Assembly: GCA_965216945.1 (NCBI GenBank) | Contig: CBDCGU010000003.1 | Span: 2,976,001-3,040,000 of the forward strand | Origin: DATHZQ01 sp965216945 | GTDB lineage: Bacteria > Actinomycetota > Acidimicrobiia > Spongiisociales > UBA5794 | Direction: 5' to 3' | Length of the DNA stretch: 64,000 nucleotides | Shown: one piece after another, positions 1 through 7,752 of the stretch | Layout: the number at the start of each line of letters is the position of its first letter | How positions within the stretch are numbered: the first letter of the stretch is position 1 | Notes under the pieces: model-generated | Told to the model about the DNA's origin: nothing | Databases searched by the model: none | The model's input: only the letters and a program-made list of their open reading frames with translations | Translations under genes and position numbers: made by a program

Positions 1-43
1 CGGGCGTACGGTGGCGGCGCTCGAGGCATGGGCCACGGCATGA
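1..43 (+). CDS. C-terminal end of an upstream gene (partial)
   Basis: Reading from base 2, an open frame of 13 codons ends at a TGA at 41-43. That stop overlaps the ATG at 40 in an ATGA arrangement typical of translational coupling with the following exporter gene. The visible tail ends in LEAWATA. The family cannot be recognised from so few residues. The polysaccharide-export context makes a sugar-related enzyme plausible, but that is a guess. Confidence 0.35.
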   Translation, partial: GRTVAALEAWATA

Positions 44-879
44 CAACCGACACCAACACCACCGTCTACGTACCGAGGCGCTTCACTTTTCGCCCGATCG
101 CCTACTGGCGGGAGGTCCTGCAGCACAGCCGCTTTGCGTACGCCATGGCCAAGGCCAACCTCAAGGCTCGCCACTACGACTCGGTGTTCGGCCAGATCTG
201 GCACCTGCTCAACCCCTTGCTGCTTGCGGCGGTGTACTACCTCCTCTTCGCCATCATCCTGCCCCGCAGCGGCGACCAGCTCGAGTTCATCCGTTCCCTT
301 CTGGCCGGGCTGTTCGCCTTCACGTTCATCCGGCTGTGCATGTCGATGGGCGGGGCGTCGATCGTGGGTACGGGCACCAACTACGTGATGAACGCCAAGT
401 TCCCACGAGCCGTGCTGCCCTTCTCGGCCACTGTTGCCTCACTGCTCCTCTTCCTCCCGCAGATCCTCATCTATGTGGTCCTCTCGTTGCCGTTTGGCGG
501 CAGTTTCGGAGCTCCCTGGGTGCTGGTTCCGGTGCTGGTCGTCGTCATGTTCGTGTTCGGACTCGGGCTGGCGCTGATATTTGCCGTCTCCACCGTCTAC
601 GTTCGCGACGTAGCGACGATCCAGCCGTTCCTCGCCCGTATCTGGTTGTACGTTTCGCCGGTCCTGTGGGACATCGACTCGCTGCCGGACACGATCAAGT
701 CGTTTGCCATCCTCAATCCCCTCGTTCCCATCCTCGGTGCGTGGCGCGATGTGGTGGTCAACTCACGGTGGCCTTCGCCGTACATCTTCTGGGGAGCCGT
801 CGCCTGGGCGGTCGGCACGTTGGTGATCGGCACCCTGATGTTCCAACCACGAGAACATGACTTCGCCATCCGTCTCTGA
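40..879 (+). CDS. ABC-2 type polysaccharide exporter, permease subunit (Wzm/TagG-like)
   Basis: Membrane subunit of an ABC transporter of the O-antigen/teichoic-acid export family, which moves lipid-linked glycans across the cytoplasmic membrane. The protein is 279 aa with about six hydrophobic segments, starting with one around residues 50-70 (NPLLLAAVYYLLF) and ending with one near the C terminus. This matches ABC2_membrane proteins in length and topology. The ATG at 40 was preferred to the ATG at 28 because it overlaps the preceding stop (ATGA). The ATPase gene overlaps its 3' end by 23 bp, so the two are one transporter. The exported glycan cannot be told from sequence. Flanking glycosyltransferases support a cell-surface polysaccharide. 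Confidence 0.85.
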   Translation: MTTDTNTTVYVPRRFTFRPIAYWREVLQHSRFAYAMAKANLKARHYDSVFGQIWHLLNPLLLAAVYYLLFAIILPRSGDQLEFIRSLLAGLFAFTFIRLCMSMGGASIVGTGTNYVMNAKFPRAVLPFSATVASLLLFLPQILIYVVLSLPFGGSFGAPWVLVPVLVVVMFVFGLGLALIFAVSTVYVRDVATIQPFLARIWLYVSPVLWDIDSLPDTIKSFAILNPLVPILGAWRDVVVNSRWPSPYIFWGAVAWAVGTLVIGTLMFQPREHDFAIRL

Positions 880-1660
880 CCGCCCGGCGATCCGGACCAC
901 CGACCTGTGGGTCGAGTACCGCGCGATCGACCCGCGCCAGACCTTGAAGGGCAAGCTGGCGTCGCTCGGCCGGCGCAACGCCCGGAAGACCAACGTCGTC
1001 GTGCACAAGCGGATCCAAGCGCTGCGCGGGGTCTCCGTCGAAGTGCCCTTCGGCTCCTTCGTCGGCGTCATCGGCAGCAACGGCTCGGGGAAGAGCACGT
1101 TGTTGCGCGCCATGGCGGGCATCCTGCCGCCATCGAAGGGCAAGATCGAGGTGGTGGGCACCACCACCCTGCTGGCTATCGGTTTGGGTTTCAACCGTGA
1201 GTTGACGGGCGAGGAGAACATCTACCTCGGTGGTCTCGCCGCGGGCCTCAGCGAGGAGCAGATCGACGAGCGATTCGACGACATCGCCGCATTCGCCGAC
1301 CTCGGAGACTTCCTGTACCTGCCCATGAAGACCTACTCGTCCGGCATGAGCGGCCGCCTGGCATTCGGGGTGGCGGTGCATGTCGATCCCGACATCCTCC
1401 TGATCGACGAGGCCATGTCGGCGGGCGACGCACGCTTTCGTGAACGCTCCTATCAGAAGATGAAGGCCCTACAGGAGCGGGCCGGCGCCATCGTGTTCGT
1501 ATCCCACGGCCTGTCGGCCGTGCGGTCCCTCGCCGACCACTGCATTTGGCTCGAGAACGGGCTGGTCGTGAAGCGGGGGGAGCCGGGCGACGTGATCGAC
1601 GCCTACAACGACTTCGTCAAGAGTGGTGGCAGTCTCGAGCTGCTGCGCGACGACATCTGA
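857..1660 (+). CDS. ABC polysaccharide exporter, ATP-binding subunit (Wzt/TagH-like)
   Basis: Nucleotide-binding partner of the preceding permease, 267 aa. Walker A is GSNGSGKST at residues 73-81, the signature is SSGMSGRLAF at 161-170, and Walker B is ILLIDEAMSAGD ending near 191. The form ELTGEENIYLGG after the Q-loop region, and the extended lead of about 55 residues before the first strand, are typical of Wzt/TagH ATPases. There is no long C-terminal carbohydrate-binding domain as in Wzt of E. coli O9a, so recognition of a modified chain end is not expected. The start overlaps the permease gene by 23 bp, implying coupled translation. Confidence 0.9.
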   Translation: MTSPSVSDRPAIRTTDLWVEYRAIDPRQTLKGKLASLGRRNARKTNVVVHKRIQALRGVSVEVPFGSFVGVIGSNGSGKSTLLRAMAGILPPSKGKIEVVGTTTLLAIGLGFNRELTGEENIYLGGLAAGLSEEQIDERFDDIAAFADLGDFLYLPMKTYSSGMSGRLAFGVAVHVDPDILLIDEAMSAGDARFRERSYQKMKALQERAGAIVFVSHGLSAVRSLADHCIWLENGLVVKRGEPGDVIDAYNDFVKSGGSLELLRDDI

Positions 1661-1708
1661 GCCGCAACGACCGATCGCCGGGACTCCGGCAGTCGCGCTG
1701 CACCGAAC

Positions 1709-2743
1709 TCAGCTCCGCCGGGTTGCGGCGAGATCGAGCATGGTTCGCACCGTCGTGACGAGGCGGTCGCGGCTGCCGTCGTCGGCGTTCTCGTAGTAGC
1801 GCCGGCCGGCCCGGCCAACCGCCGCGGCCGCACCAGGATCGTCGCGCCACGCCTCGACCTGTGCCGCAAGCGTTGCGGCATCTGCGGCGCATCCACCACC
1901 GGCTGCCGTGATCAGGGCGGCTTGGGCCGGCAGGGGCGTGGCCAGCACGGGCAATCCAACGGCCCAGTACTCCCACACCTTGGTGGGGACGACATCGACG
2001 AAGGCAGGCGTTGGTTGGAGCAGCGAAAGCCCGGCGAGGCTCCCGGCGGCCCGCACCCATGCCTCGTTGTAGGGGAGGCGGCCCGCCAGGGTCACCCGGT
2101 CCTCGAGCTTGCGGTCTGCGATGAGCCTCCGGGCGTGCGCCTCGTCGGCCACCGGGCCGATCAGATCGAGCGAGACACCCTTGGTGGCGACGACGAGATC
2201 GAGCATCGCCGTCAGACCGCGGCTCTCCCTGATGTCGCCGACGTAGATCAGGGCCGGCCGTTCGCCGGCGGGCACCGGGTCGGGAAGCACCGCCGGGTCG
2301 GGTCGGTTCGTGACCAGAACTCCGGCGGAGGCAATCACCGAGCGATCGGCGACGAGCACGGCGTCGGCCCACCGGTCGCGTATCCGTTCCCCGACGCCGA
2401 CGAGGCCGCGGACCAGTGGCCGCAGGATGGTGGGGATCCAACTCCGGTCCGACACCACGGCGCGGTAGTTCTCGTGCACATCGCACACGATGGAACGCCG
2501 TCTGCGCAGGAGCGCCGGCAGCAGCACGTGCAGTTCCGGGTCGGGCAGCACCACGACCGGTGCGCCCCGTCTTCTCACCTCACGGGACAACGCCAGCGGA
2601 CCTGTGACGAACCGGCGCAGCCGGCCCCGCCCCGCGAGGCTGACCACATCTGCCGTGATGCCGGCGGCGCGGAGCACGGCAACGTGGCGGGCGAGGCGGC
2701 CGTCGGCGCGGTCGTGCGCCGTCGTGGCGATCAGAACATCCAT
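1709..2743 (-). CDS. glycosyltransferase family 4 (GT-B fold)
   Basis: A 344-aa predicted GT-B glycosyltransferase. The N-terminal Rossmann-like half begins MDVLIATTAHDRADGR. The C-terminal half carries a GT4-type donor-site region (VPTKVWEYWAVGLPVLATP, about residues 250-275) with the conserved Lys/Glu pattern used to hold the nucleotide-sugar. It has no signal peptide and should act on the cytoplasmic face of the membrane. It starts one base after the stop of the secreted amidase gene and faces the exporter genes tail to tail. Sugar donor and acceptor are not predictable. A role in making the glycan exported by the neighbouring ABC transporter is an inference from position. Confidence 0.8.
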   Translation of the reverse strand: MDVLIATTAHDRADGRLARHVAVLRAAGITADVVSLAGRGRLRRFVTGPLALSREVRRRGAPVVVLPDPELHVLLPALLRRRRSIVCDVHENYRAVVSDRSWIPTILRPLVRGLVGVGERIRDRWADAVLVADRSVIASAGVLVTNRPDPAVLPDPVPAGERPALIYVGDIRESRGLTAMLDLVVATKGVSLDLIGPVADEAHARRLIADRKLEDRVTLAGRLPYNEAWVRAAGSLAGLSLLQPTPAFVDVVPTKVWEYWAVGLPVLATPLPAQAALITAAGGGCAADAATLAAQVEAWRDDPGAAAAVGRAGRRYYENADDGSRDRLVTTVRTMLDLAATRRS

Positions 2744-2744
2744 G

Positions 2745-4916
2745 TCAGCCGGTCGGCACTTCGAAATCCGACCCCGTCGAGCGGTAGAAGATCCACAGCC
2801 CCGGATGTGTCACCGTGTACAGATCGTCGCTGCCGTCACCGTCACGGGCGCCGGCAGCCGCCAGGGCCGGGGTTCGGGGGATCTCCGCCCAGTTCGTGGT
2901 CGTGAACTCTGTGCCGTCGGACAGGCCGACCCACCACGTGCGGTTCCCGGCGAAATAGTTGGCGACGTCGCTTCGACCGTCGCCGTCGAAGTCGCCCGAG
3001 ATGTGCATCGTCCATTCCGGGGTCACGTAGTCGGCCCACAGTGTCGACGTGAAGCCTGTGCCGTTGGACACCGCAACCCACCACGTGCCGTTGCTGGGGT
3101 GGAACGAGGCGATGTCTTCCTTGCCGTCTCCGTTGAAGTCGTCCGCGATGTGCGTGTGCCAACCGGTGGCGGTGAAGTAGTCGAGCCACAGCGAGAGGGT
3201 CACCTTCGTGCCGTTGGATCGTGCCACCCACCATGTGCCGTTGCTGGGGTGGAACGAGGCGATGTCATCCTTGCCGTCACCGTTGAAGTCTCCGACGACG
3301 TGGGACGACCACCCCGCTGCGGTGGAATAGTCGGCCCACAACGACAGGGTGAAGCCCGATCCGTTGGATCGTGCGATCCACCATGTGCCGTTGCTGGGGT
3401 GGAAGGAGGCGATGTCGTCCTTGCCGTCACCGTCGAAGTCGCCAACGCGGTGGGCGGACCATCCGCTGTTGGTCGAGTAGTCGGCCCATAACTGGACGGC
3501 GAAGCTGCTGCCCGTGGACACGGCGATCCACCATGTGCCGTTGCTGGGGTGGAAGGAGGCGATGTCGTCCTTGCCGTCACCGTTGAAGTCTCCGGTCATG
3601 TGTGTCGCCCAGCCGGACTCGGTGGCGTAATCGGCCCAGAGGACATCGGTCGTGGAGTTGGTGGTGACGTAGAAGCCGCTGTCGAACTCGGCGGCGTCAT
3701 CGAATCCGTTGCCGGTGAAGTCGCCAACCACGAACCCGCTCGGCTTGGGGAGGGATGCGATCTCTGCGGCAGCAGTGGTACGGATACCTGGGAGATCGTC
3801 GTAGGCGGCATCCCCCGGACAGGTCGTCACCTGCACGTCACGATGGCCGCTCACCCGGTTCAGCGTCACAACGGTGCCCGCCGGCCACTTCGCCGATCCC
3901 TTGCTGGTGACCTCCACCGAACCCGTGGCCGGCAATCCTTCGAGCCACAGTTTCCATCCGACGATCTTGCCGACAGTGGTGAGGGCGGCCGACGTCGGCT
4001 GTGACGACTCGTGGCTTCCCATCAGCGCAACCCCGGAACTCAGCGTGTTGAAACCCTGTGAGTGGGCGCCACGCACCGGGAGGTCGATCCCGCCCGCACG
4101 CCCCTCCCACACCTGGCCGAACTTGTCGACGAGGAAGTTGTAGGCGATGTCGTCCCATCCCAGTGAGTCGACGTGATAGTGACAGTGGCCACGGATGATG
4201 GACGGCACGTCGGCCGCGGTGTACGTGTTGCTGGCCGCCGTGTGGTGCACGACCATCACGTTGATGTCCGAGTAGCCGACCTCTGCATCCGGATCTCGAC
4301 AGCCGTCATCCCATGTGTCGCGCAGGTTCACGACAACGCCGTTCTCCGTGGTCGTCGTCGAGTTGGGGCTCAGCGTGCCGCCTTCGTCTGCAGACTCGCT
4401 CACGCTGGGGATCACCACCACCGTGGGTGTGGTGAACGTACCCATCAGGCGGTATTGGACCGCCGTCGAGCCGCTCCCGGCCCACAGTGGCTCGCTGGCA
4501 TTGGGCTGCGGTCCGCCGGTTTCCGCACCCTCGATGGCGTCGAGAGGCGTCCACCCCGACCAGCGCCCGCCGGCGTCACGGGTGCGGACCTCGATTGCGA
4601 CCGGCTGACCGGTCTCCCACCGGATACCTGTCGTTCCGAACTCCGGGGTCTCGACGACGTCCGTCTCCATCCATGCCGTGTCCTCGGTCGGTGTGAGACC
4701 CACGGCAGTCTCCGTCTCGCCTTCGGAGAGCGAGATGGTCGGCGCACCAACCGGTGGCTCCTCGGCGGCCGCGGCGGAGTCGTCCTGGAACACGTGCGCC
4801 GCTGGGGCCGGCGGTCCAGCCGTCGCCTCGGTTGCGCCAGGGACGGCGGACGATACCGCCGTCAGCAAGGCGACGAGGGACAGGCGAAGGGTGCGGTGAT
4901 GGGCGAGACCGACCAT
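2745..4916 (-). CDS. secreted PGRP-type N-acetylmuramoyl-L-alanine amidase with FG-GAP repeats
   Basis: A 723-aa exported protein. Residues 1-32 form a signal peptide. A peptidoglycan-recognition/amidase-2 domain spans about 215-385, with likely zinc ligands His225 (in VVHHTAAS), His358 (SGHRD) and Cys366 (TTCPGD). Residues about 395-720 hold six FG-GAP/VCBS-like repeats of the form GDFNGDGKDDIASFHP, the middle four nearly identical. The amidase should cleave the amide bond between N-acetylmuramic acid and L-alanine. The repeats probably form a beta-propeller-like, Ca-binding surface for binding the wall or other glycans. It lies in a cluster for cell-surface glycans. A promoter with TTGACA and TAAGGT precedes it closely. 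Confidence 0.85.
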   Translation of the reverse strand: MVGLAHHRTLRLSLVALLTAVSSAVPGATEATAGPPAPAAHVFQDDSAAAAEEPPVGAPTISLSEGETETAVGLTPTEDTAWMETDVVETPEFGTTGIRWETGQPVAIEVRTRDAGGRWSGWTPLDAIEGAETGGPQPNASEPLWAGSGSTAVQYRLMGTFTTPTVVVIPSVSESADEGGTLSPNSTTTTENGVVVNLRDTWDDGCRDPDAEVGYSDINVMVVHHTAASNTYTAADVPSIIRGHCHYHVDSLGWDDIAYNFLVDKFGQVWEGRAGGIDLPVRGAHSQGFNTLSSGVALMGSHESSQPTSAALTTVGKIVGWKLWLEGLPATGSVEVTSKGSAKWPAGTVVTLNRVSGHRDVQVTTCPGDAAYDDLPGIRTTAAAEIASLPKPSGFVVGDFTGNGFDDAAEFDSGFYVTTNSTTDVLWADYATESGWATHMTGDFNGDGKDDIASFHPSNGTWWIAVSTGSSFAVQLWADYSTNSGWSAHRVGDFDGDGKDDIASFHPSNGTWWIARSNGSGFTLSLWADYSTAAGWSSHVVGDFNGDGKDDIASFHPSNGTWWVARSNGTKVTLSLWLDYFTATGWHTHIADDFNGDGKEDIASFHPSNGTWWVAVSNGTGFTSTLWADYVTPEWTMHISGDFDGDGRSDVANYFAGNRTWWVGLSDGTEFTTTNWAEIPRTPALAAAGARDGDGSDDLYTVTHPGLWIFYRSTGSDFEVPTG
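2990..3610 (-). repeat. tandem 150-bp coding repeats (FG-GAP units)
   Basis: Inside the amidase gene a 150-bp unit recurs. The shared string ttgctggggtgga occurs at 3091, 3241, 3391 and 3541, exactly 150 bp apart. Each unit encodes 50 residues containing GDGKDDIASFHPSNGTWW. High DNA identity between units suggests recent unequal crossover or gene conversion, so repeat number may vary among strains. Confidence 0.85.
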
Positions 4917-4925
4917 GCTCGCGAA

Positions 4926-4952
4926 ACCTTAGGCCAAGTCTCAGGTTGTCAA
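4926..4952 (-). promoter_or_regulatory. promoter of the amidase gene
   Basis: On the minus strand TTGACA (4952-4947) is followed after 15 bp by TAAGGT (4931-4926). The ATG of the amidase gene lies 9 bp further on, so the transcript would have almost no leader. Confidence 0.45.
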
Positions 4953-4955
4953 GCA

Positions 4956-5948
4956 TCATCGGGGATCCGCCGTGGGTGCCAACCCGAGGCTCTCCACCAG
5001 GAATCCGGTGCCCCACGCCCCATGCATCGTGGCCACGGCGGCCGGGAAGAGGAGAGCTGCAATGTCGCGGCTCCTCACCAGCTCGTAGATCGTGCCCGCT
5101 GCCAACCCTGCGGCGTATACGGCGGGGATGACTGCTGCGGCGGCGCCCGCTCCGAGCGCCGCCGAGCCCGCCGACGCCACGAGTCCCACGACGAGCCCCG
5201 GGGCGGCGAGCTGTCTCCAGCGAAGCGATCTGGGGTGGAGCCGGAGCATTCGGCGCTTTCCCACCCCGTAGTCGAAGTACTGTCGCGCCAGGCTGCGCAG
5301 CGACCGCCGTGGGGCGTATTCGACCACCAACTCGGGATCGAACCACACGGTCTCACCGATCTGGCGCAGCCGGTAGTTCAGCTCGTAGTCCTGGTTGCGG
5401 ATCATCCGCTCGTCGAAGAGGCCGACGGCTTCGATGGCCGTGCGGTGAAAGGTCCCGAGATACACGGTGTCGACCGGGCCAGGGTTGCCGCCGTACCGGA
5501 AGCGGGCATCACCCACCGCCAGCGGCGACGTCATGGCCATCGCGATTGCCCGCTGCGTCGGAGCGCGGCCAACGGCGCGCTGGATACCGCCGACGTTGGC
5601 GGCGCCGGTCCGGCGGAGCTCGTCGACAGCCCTCGCGATGTAGCCATCGGGGAGTTGCGCCTGGGCGTCGCAGCGGACGATGACCTCCCCCCGCGCCGCT
5701 GCGATGGCGCGGTTGAGCCCGCCGGGAGCGGTGCGGGCGGGGTTGTCGACCAGCCGCACCCGAGCGTCTCGGGCGGCGACCGACTCGACGGCGCGACGCG
5801 TACCGTCGTCGCTCATACCGTCGGCGACGACCACCTCGAGCGAGCCGGCGTATGTCTGCCCGAGACACGTCTCGAGGGTGGCCTCGATCGCCGCAGCGTC
5901 GTTGCGGACCGGTATCACCACGGAGACAGAGGGAAGCTCAGGCGGCAT
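4956..5948 (-). CDS. glycosyltransferase family 2, membrane-anchored (ExoA-like)
   Basis: A 330-aa GT-A glycosyltransferase. The N terminus begins PSVSVVIPVRNDAAAIE, followed by VVVADGMSDDGTR and a metal/nucleotide-binding acidic motif RCDAQAQLPDGY, where the usual DAD reads DAQ. ERMIRNQDYELNYRLR corresponds to the catalytic ED-type motif region. Two or three hydrophobic segments close the protein (about 235-310), so it sits on the inner face of the membrane. The pattern resembles succinoglycan ExoA-type enzymes. The ATG at 5948 was chosen because it overlaps the DUF402 gene by 11 bp and begins directly at the domain. The longer upstream frame has no family support. Confidence 0.82.
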   Translation of the reverse strand: MPPELPSVSVVIPVRNDAAAIEATLETCLGQTYAGSLEVVVADGMSDDGTRRAVESVAARDARVRLVDNPARTAPGGLNRAIAAARGEVIVRCDAQAQLPDGYIARAVDELRRTGAANVGGIQRAVGRAPTQRAIAMAMTSPLAVGDARFRYGGNPGPVDTVYLGTFHRTAIEAVGLFDERMIRNQDYELNYRLRQIGETVWFDPELVVEYAPRRSLRSLARQYFDYGVGKRRMLRLHPRSLRWRQLAAPGLVVGLVASAGSAALGAGAAAAVIPAVYAAGLAAGTIYELVRSRDIAALLFPAAVATMHGAWGTGFLVESLGLAPTADPR

Positions 5949-6450
5949 CGAGGGCGAACGCCTTCTCCAGCCAGCGCTTGCCGGTGCCGTCGAACGGCGG
6001 CACACCCGTTTCCACATCGAGGAACAGCCGCGCCGTCGTGGTGCGAGCCCGATCGACGATCTCGGGCGGGTAGCCGAGGGTCCGCTGGTGCTCGGCGAAC
6101 TCGTCCTCGTCCAACACCTCGATGCGCCCATCGGCGAACCTCACGACATCGAGATCGAGGTCGATCATCGTCACCTTGTCGGCGACCCATCTCGCCGGGG
6201 TGGCGATGTCGACGTAGAGGTCGATGTCGTGGCCATCCCCATTCCAGATCGCGGTCCACCACCGATCCTCGGTGATGAGCTTCACATGCAGTCGTGTGGC
6301 AACCCGCGGCGGCTCGTCTCCGCGCCAGAACACCATGCCGGGACGGGCCCACAGCCAGGTGCCGTGCTCATCCTCGCCCAGCCGCATCATGCGGAACTGC
6401 CAGTGCCGGGCGTCTGGCCATTTGCGAAAGTCGACGTGAACGCTGCTCAC
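5938..6450 (-). CDS. DUF402 domain protein
   Basis: A 170-aa protein of the DUF402 family, small beta-rich proteins of which some act as nucleoside phosphatases or RNase-like factors. Visible blocks are HWQFRMMRLGEDEHGTWLW, DLYVDIATPARW and VTMIDLDLDVVRFADGR, the acidic region that carries the metal ligands in the family. The GTG at 6450 was chosen because a TAGCGT hexamer lies 7 nt upstream and the domain begins just after it. Codons further upstream run through the intergenic hairpin array. The gene overlaps the following glycosyltransferase gene, so the two are probably co-transcribed. The exact reaction is not predictable. Confidence 0.72.
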   Translation of the reverse strand: MSSVHVDFRKWPDARHWQFRMMRLGEDEHGTWLWARPGMVFWRGDEPPRVATRLHVKLITEDRWWTAIWNGDGHDIDLYVDIATPARWVADKVTMIDLDLDVVRFADGRIEVLDEDEFAEHQRTLGYPPEIVDRARTTTARLFLDVETGVPPFDGTGKRWLEKAFALDAA

Positions 6451-6457
6451 GGGAGGG

Positions 6458-6463
6458 ACGCTA
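6458..6463 (-). promoter_or_regulatory. -10 hexamer TAGCGT of the DUF402 gene
   Basis: TAGCGT on the minus strand ends 7 nt before the GTG at 6450, fitting a leaderless promoter. Confidence 0.4.
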
Positions 6464-6558
6464 CAACAGATGCCCGACCGCAGATCGGTCCCCGTGGATT
6501 GGTGTCTGGGCCCGACGCTCGAAATGGGGCCGATGCGAAGCGAGTCCAGGAGGGGAGT

Positions 6559-6736
6559 CTGAGGGGAAGCTCCGCGCCTCCCCTCAGATCTCGTCGCAGC
6601 CACTTGTTGCTGCGACGAGCAACAAACGACGGCCCGAAGGGCCGACCAATGAACTCGACCCCGAGCGAAAGCTCGGGGTCGAAACAACTCGATCGAAGCC
6701 CGCTTCGATCGAAATCCAATCGAAGCTTGCTTCGAT
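6559..6736. repeat. array of six consecutive inverted repeats (stem-loops)
   Basis: The 290-bp gap between korB and the DUF402 gene holds six back-to-back perfect inverted repeats. They are: 6559-6587 (9-bp stem CTGAGGGGA, 11-nt loop); 6591-6618 (10-bp stem TCGTCGCAGC, 8-nt loop); 6630-6644 (6-bp stem, loop GAA); 6655-6682 (12-bp stem with a GAAA tetraloop); 6689-6712 (stem TCGATCGAAGC); and 6719-6736 (stem ATCGAAGC). The last two share the string gcttcgatcgaaatc and look like a duplication. The array lies just downstream of korB in its direction of transcription. It could act as terminator or mRNA 3' protection, or be a family of mobile palindromic repeats. Confidence 0.8.
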
Positions 6737-6741
6737 CGAAA

Positions 6742-7752
6742 TCAATCCACCTTCCAGGTGCCGACGGATCGGATCAACGTGTCGATGTCTCCCGGGCCCT
6801 TGGTGGCATGGGCATCGACGAGCTGTTGTTGCATCATGGAGCCGTAGGTGGGCCGCTGCACCGAGCGGAAGATGCCGATGGGTGTGGGTCCGTACGGACC
6901 GTGCGCCAATCGGCTCAGCGCAAAGGCGACACCGGGGGAGGGATGTGCCGGGTCGTGCACGTGCACGTTGTCGATACCGACGTCGGACACGTTGACCACG
7001 GTCGCACCCTCTGGGCCCATCACGACACCGAGCTCTTGATTGGCGCCGAAGGCGAGCGGCTTGCCCGCCTCCAGGTAGATGCGGTTGGCGTCGCGCTCCT
7101 GGCGGCCGGTGAGCTGGAGAAACGCCTTGTCGTTGAACACGTTGCAGTTCTGGTAGATCTCGAGGAACGCAGCGCCTTCGTGGGCGTAGACCGCTTCGAG
7201 CATGGCGGCGGTGTGATTGCGATCCATGTCGATGGTGCGGGCCACGAAGGACGCCTCCGCACCGAGCGCAAGGCTCACCGGGTTGAACGGGTAGTCGATC
7301 GAGCCCATCGGGCTCGTCTTCGTCCGCTTTCCGGGCTCGGAGGTGGGCGAGTACTGGCCCTTGGTGAGACCGTAGATCTGATTGTTGAACAGCAAGATCT
7401 TGATGTTGACGTTGCGGCGCAGCGCATGGATCAGGTGGTTGCCACCAATGGAGAGGGCATCGCCGTCCCCGGTGACCACCCATACGGTCAGGTCCGGGTT
7501 GGCCGCGGCGACCCCCGAGGCGATCGCCGGCGCTCTCCCGTGGATCGAGTGCATGCCGTAGGTGTTCATGTAGTACGGGAAGCGGGCGGCGCACCCGATG
7601 CCCGAGATGAACACATGCTTCTCCTTGTCGACGTCGAGACCAGCCAGGAAGTTCTGGACCGAGGCAAGGATCGTGTAGTCGCCGCACCCCGGACACCACC
7701 GCACCTCCTGGTCCGATTGGAAGTCGCTGCGCTCGTAGCGTGTGTCCGTCAT
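6742..7752 (-). CDS. korB: 2-oxoglutarate (2-oxoacid):ferredoxin oxidoreductase, beta subunit
   Basis: Thiamine-pyrophosphate-binding subunit, 336 aa. WCPGCGDYTILA at 19-30 and Cys54 supply cysteines for the 4Fe-4S cluster. GDGDALSIGG (95-104) and NNQIYGLTKGQ (123-133) form the TPP/Mg site and match KorB proteins. With the alpha subunit it decarboxylates a 2-oxoacid, most likely 2-oxoglutarate, to an acyl-CoA while reducing ferredoxin, replacing the NAD-linked dehydrogenase in the TCA cycle. Its start overlaps the korA stop by 4 bp (ATGA). Substrate is inferred from resemblance to actinobacterial KorAB. Pyruvate or branched-chain oxoacids cannot be excluded. Confidence 0.9.
   Translation of the reverse strand: MTDTRYERSDFQSDQEVRWCPGCGDYTILASVQNFLAGLDVDKEKHVFISGIGCAARFPYYMNTYGMHSIHGRAPAIASGVAAANPDLTVWVVTGDGDALSIGGNHLIHALRRNVNIKILLFNNQIYGLTKGQYSPTSEPGKRTKTSPMGSIDYPFNPVSLALGAEASFVARTIDMDRNHTAAMLEAVYAHEGAAFLEIYQNCNVFNDKAFLQLTGRQERDANRIYLEAGKPLAFGANQELGVVMGPEGATVVNVSDVGIDNVHVHDPAHPSPGVAFALSRLAHGPYGPTPIGIFRSVQRPTYGSMMQQQLVDAHATKGPGDIDTLIRSVGTWKVD

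Noticed and set aside
3000..3600. 150-bp repeats as CRISPR or mobile element
   Set aside because: They are in frame and encode FG-GAP units of a protein.
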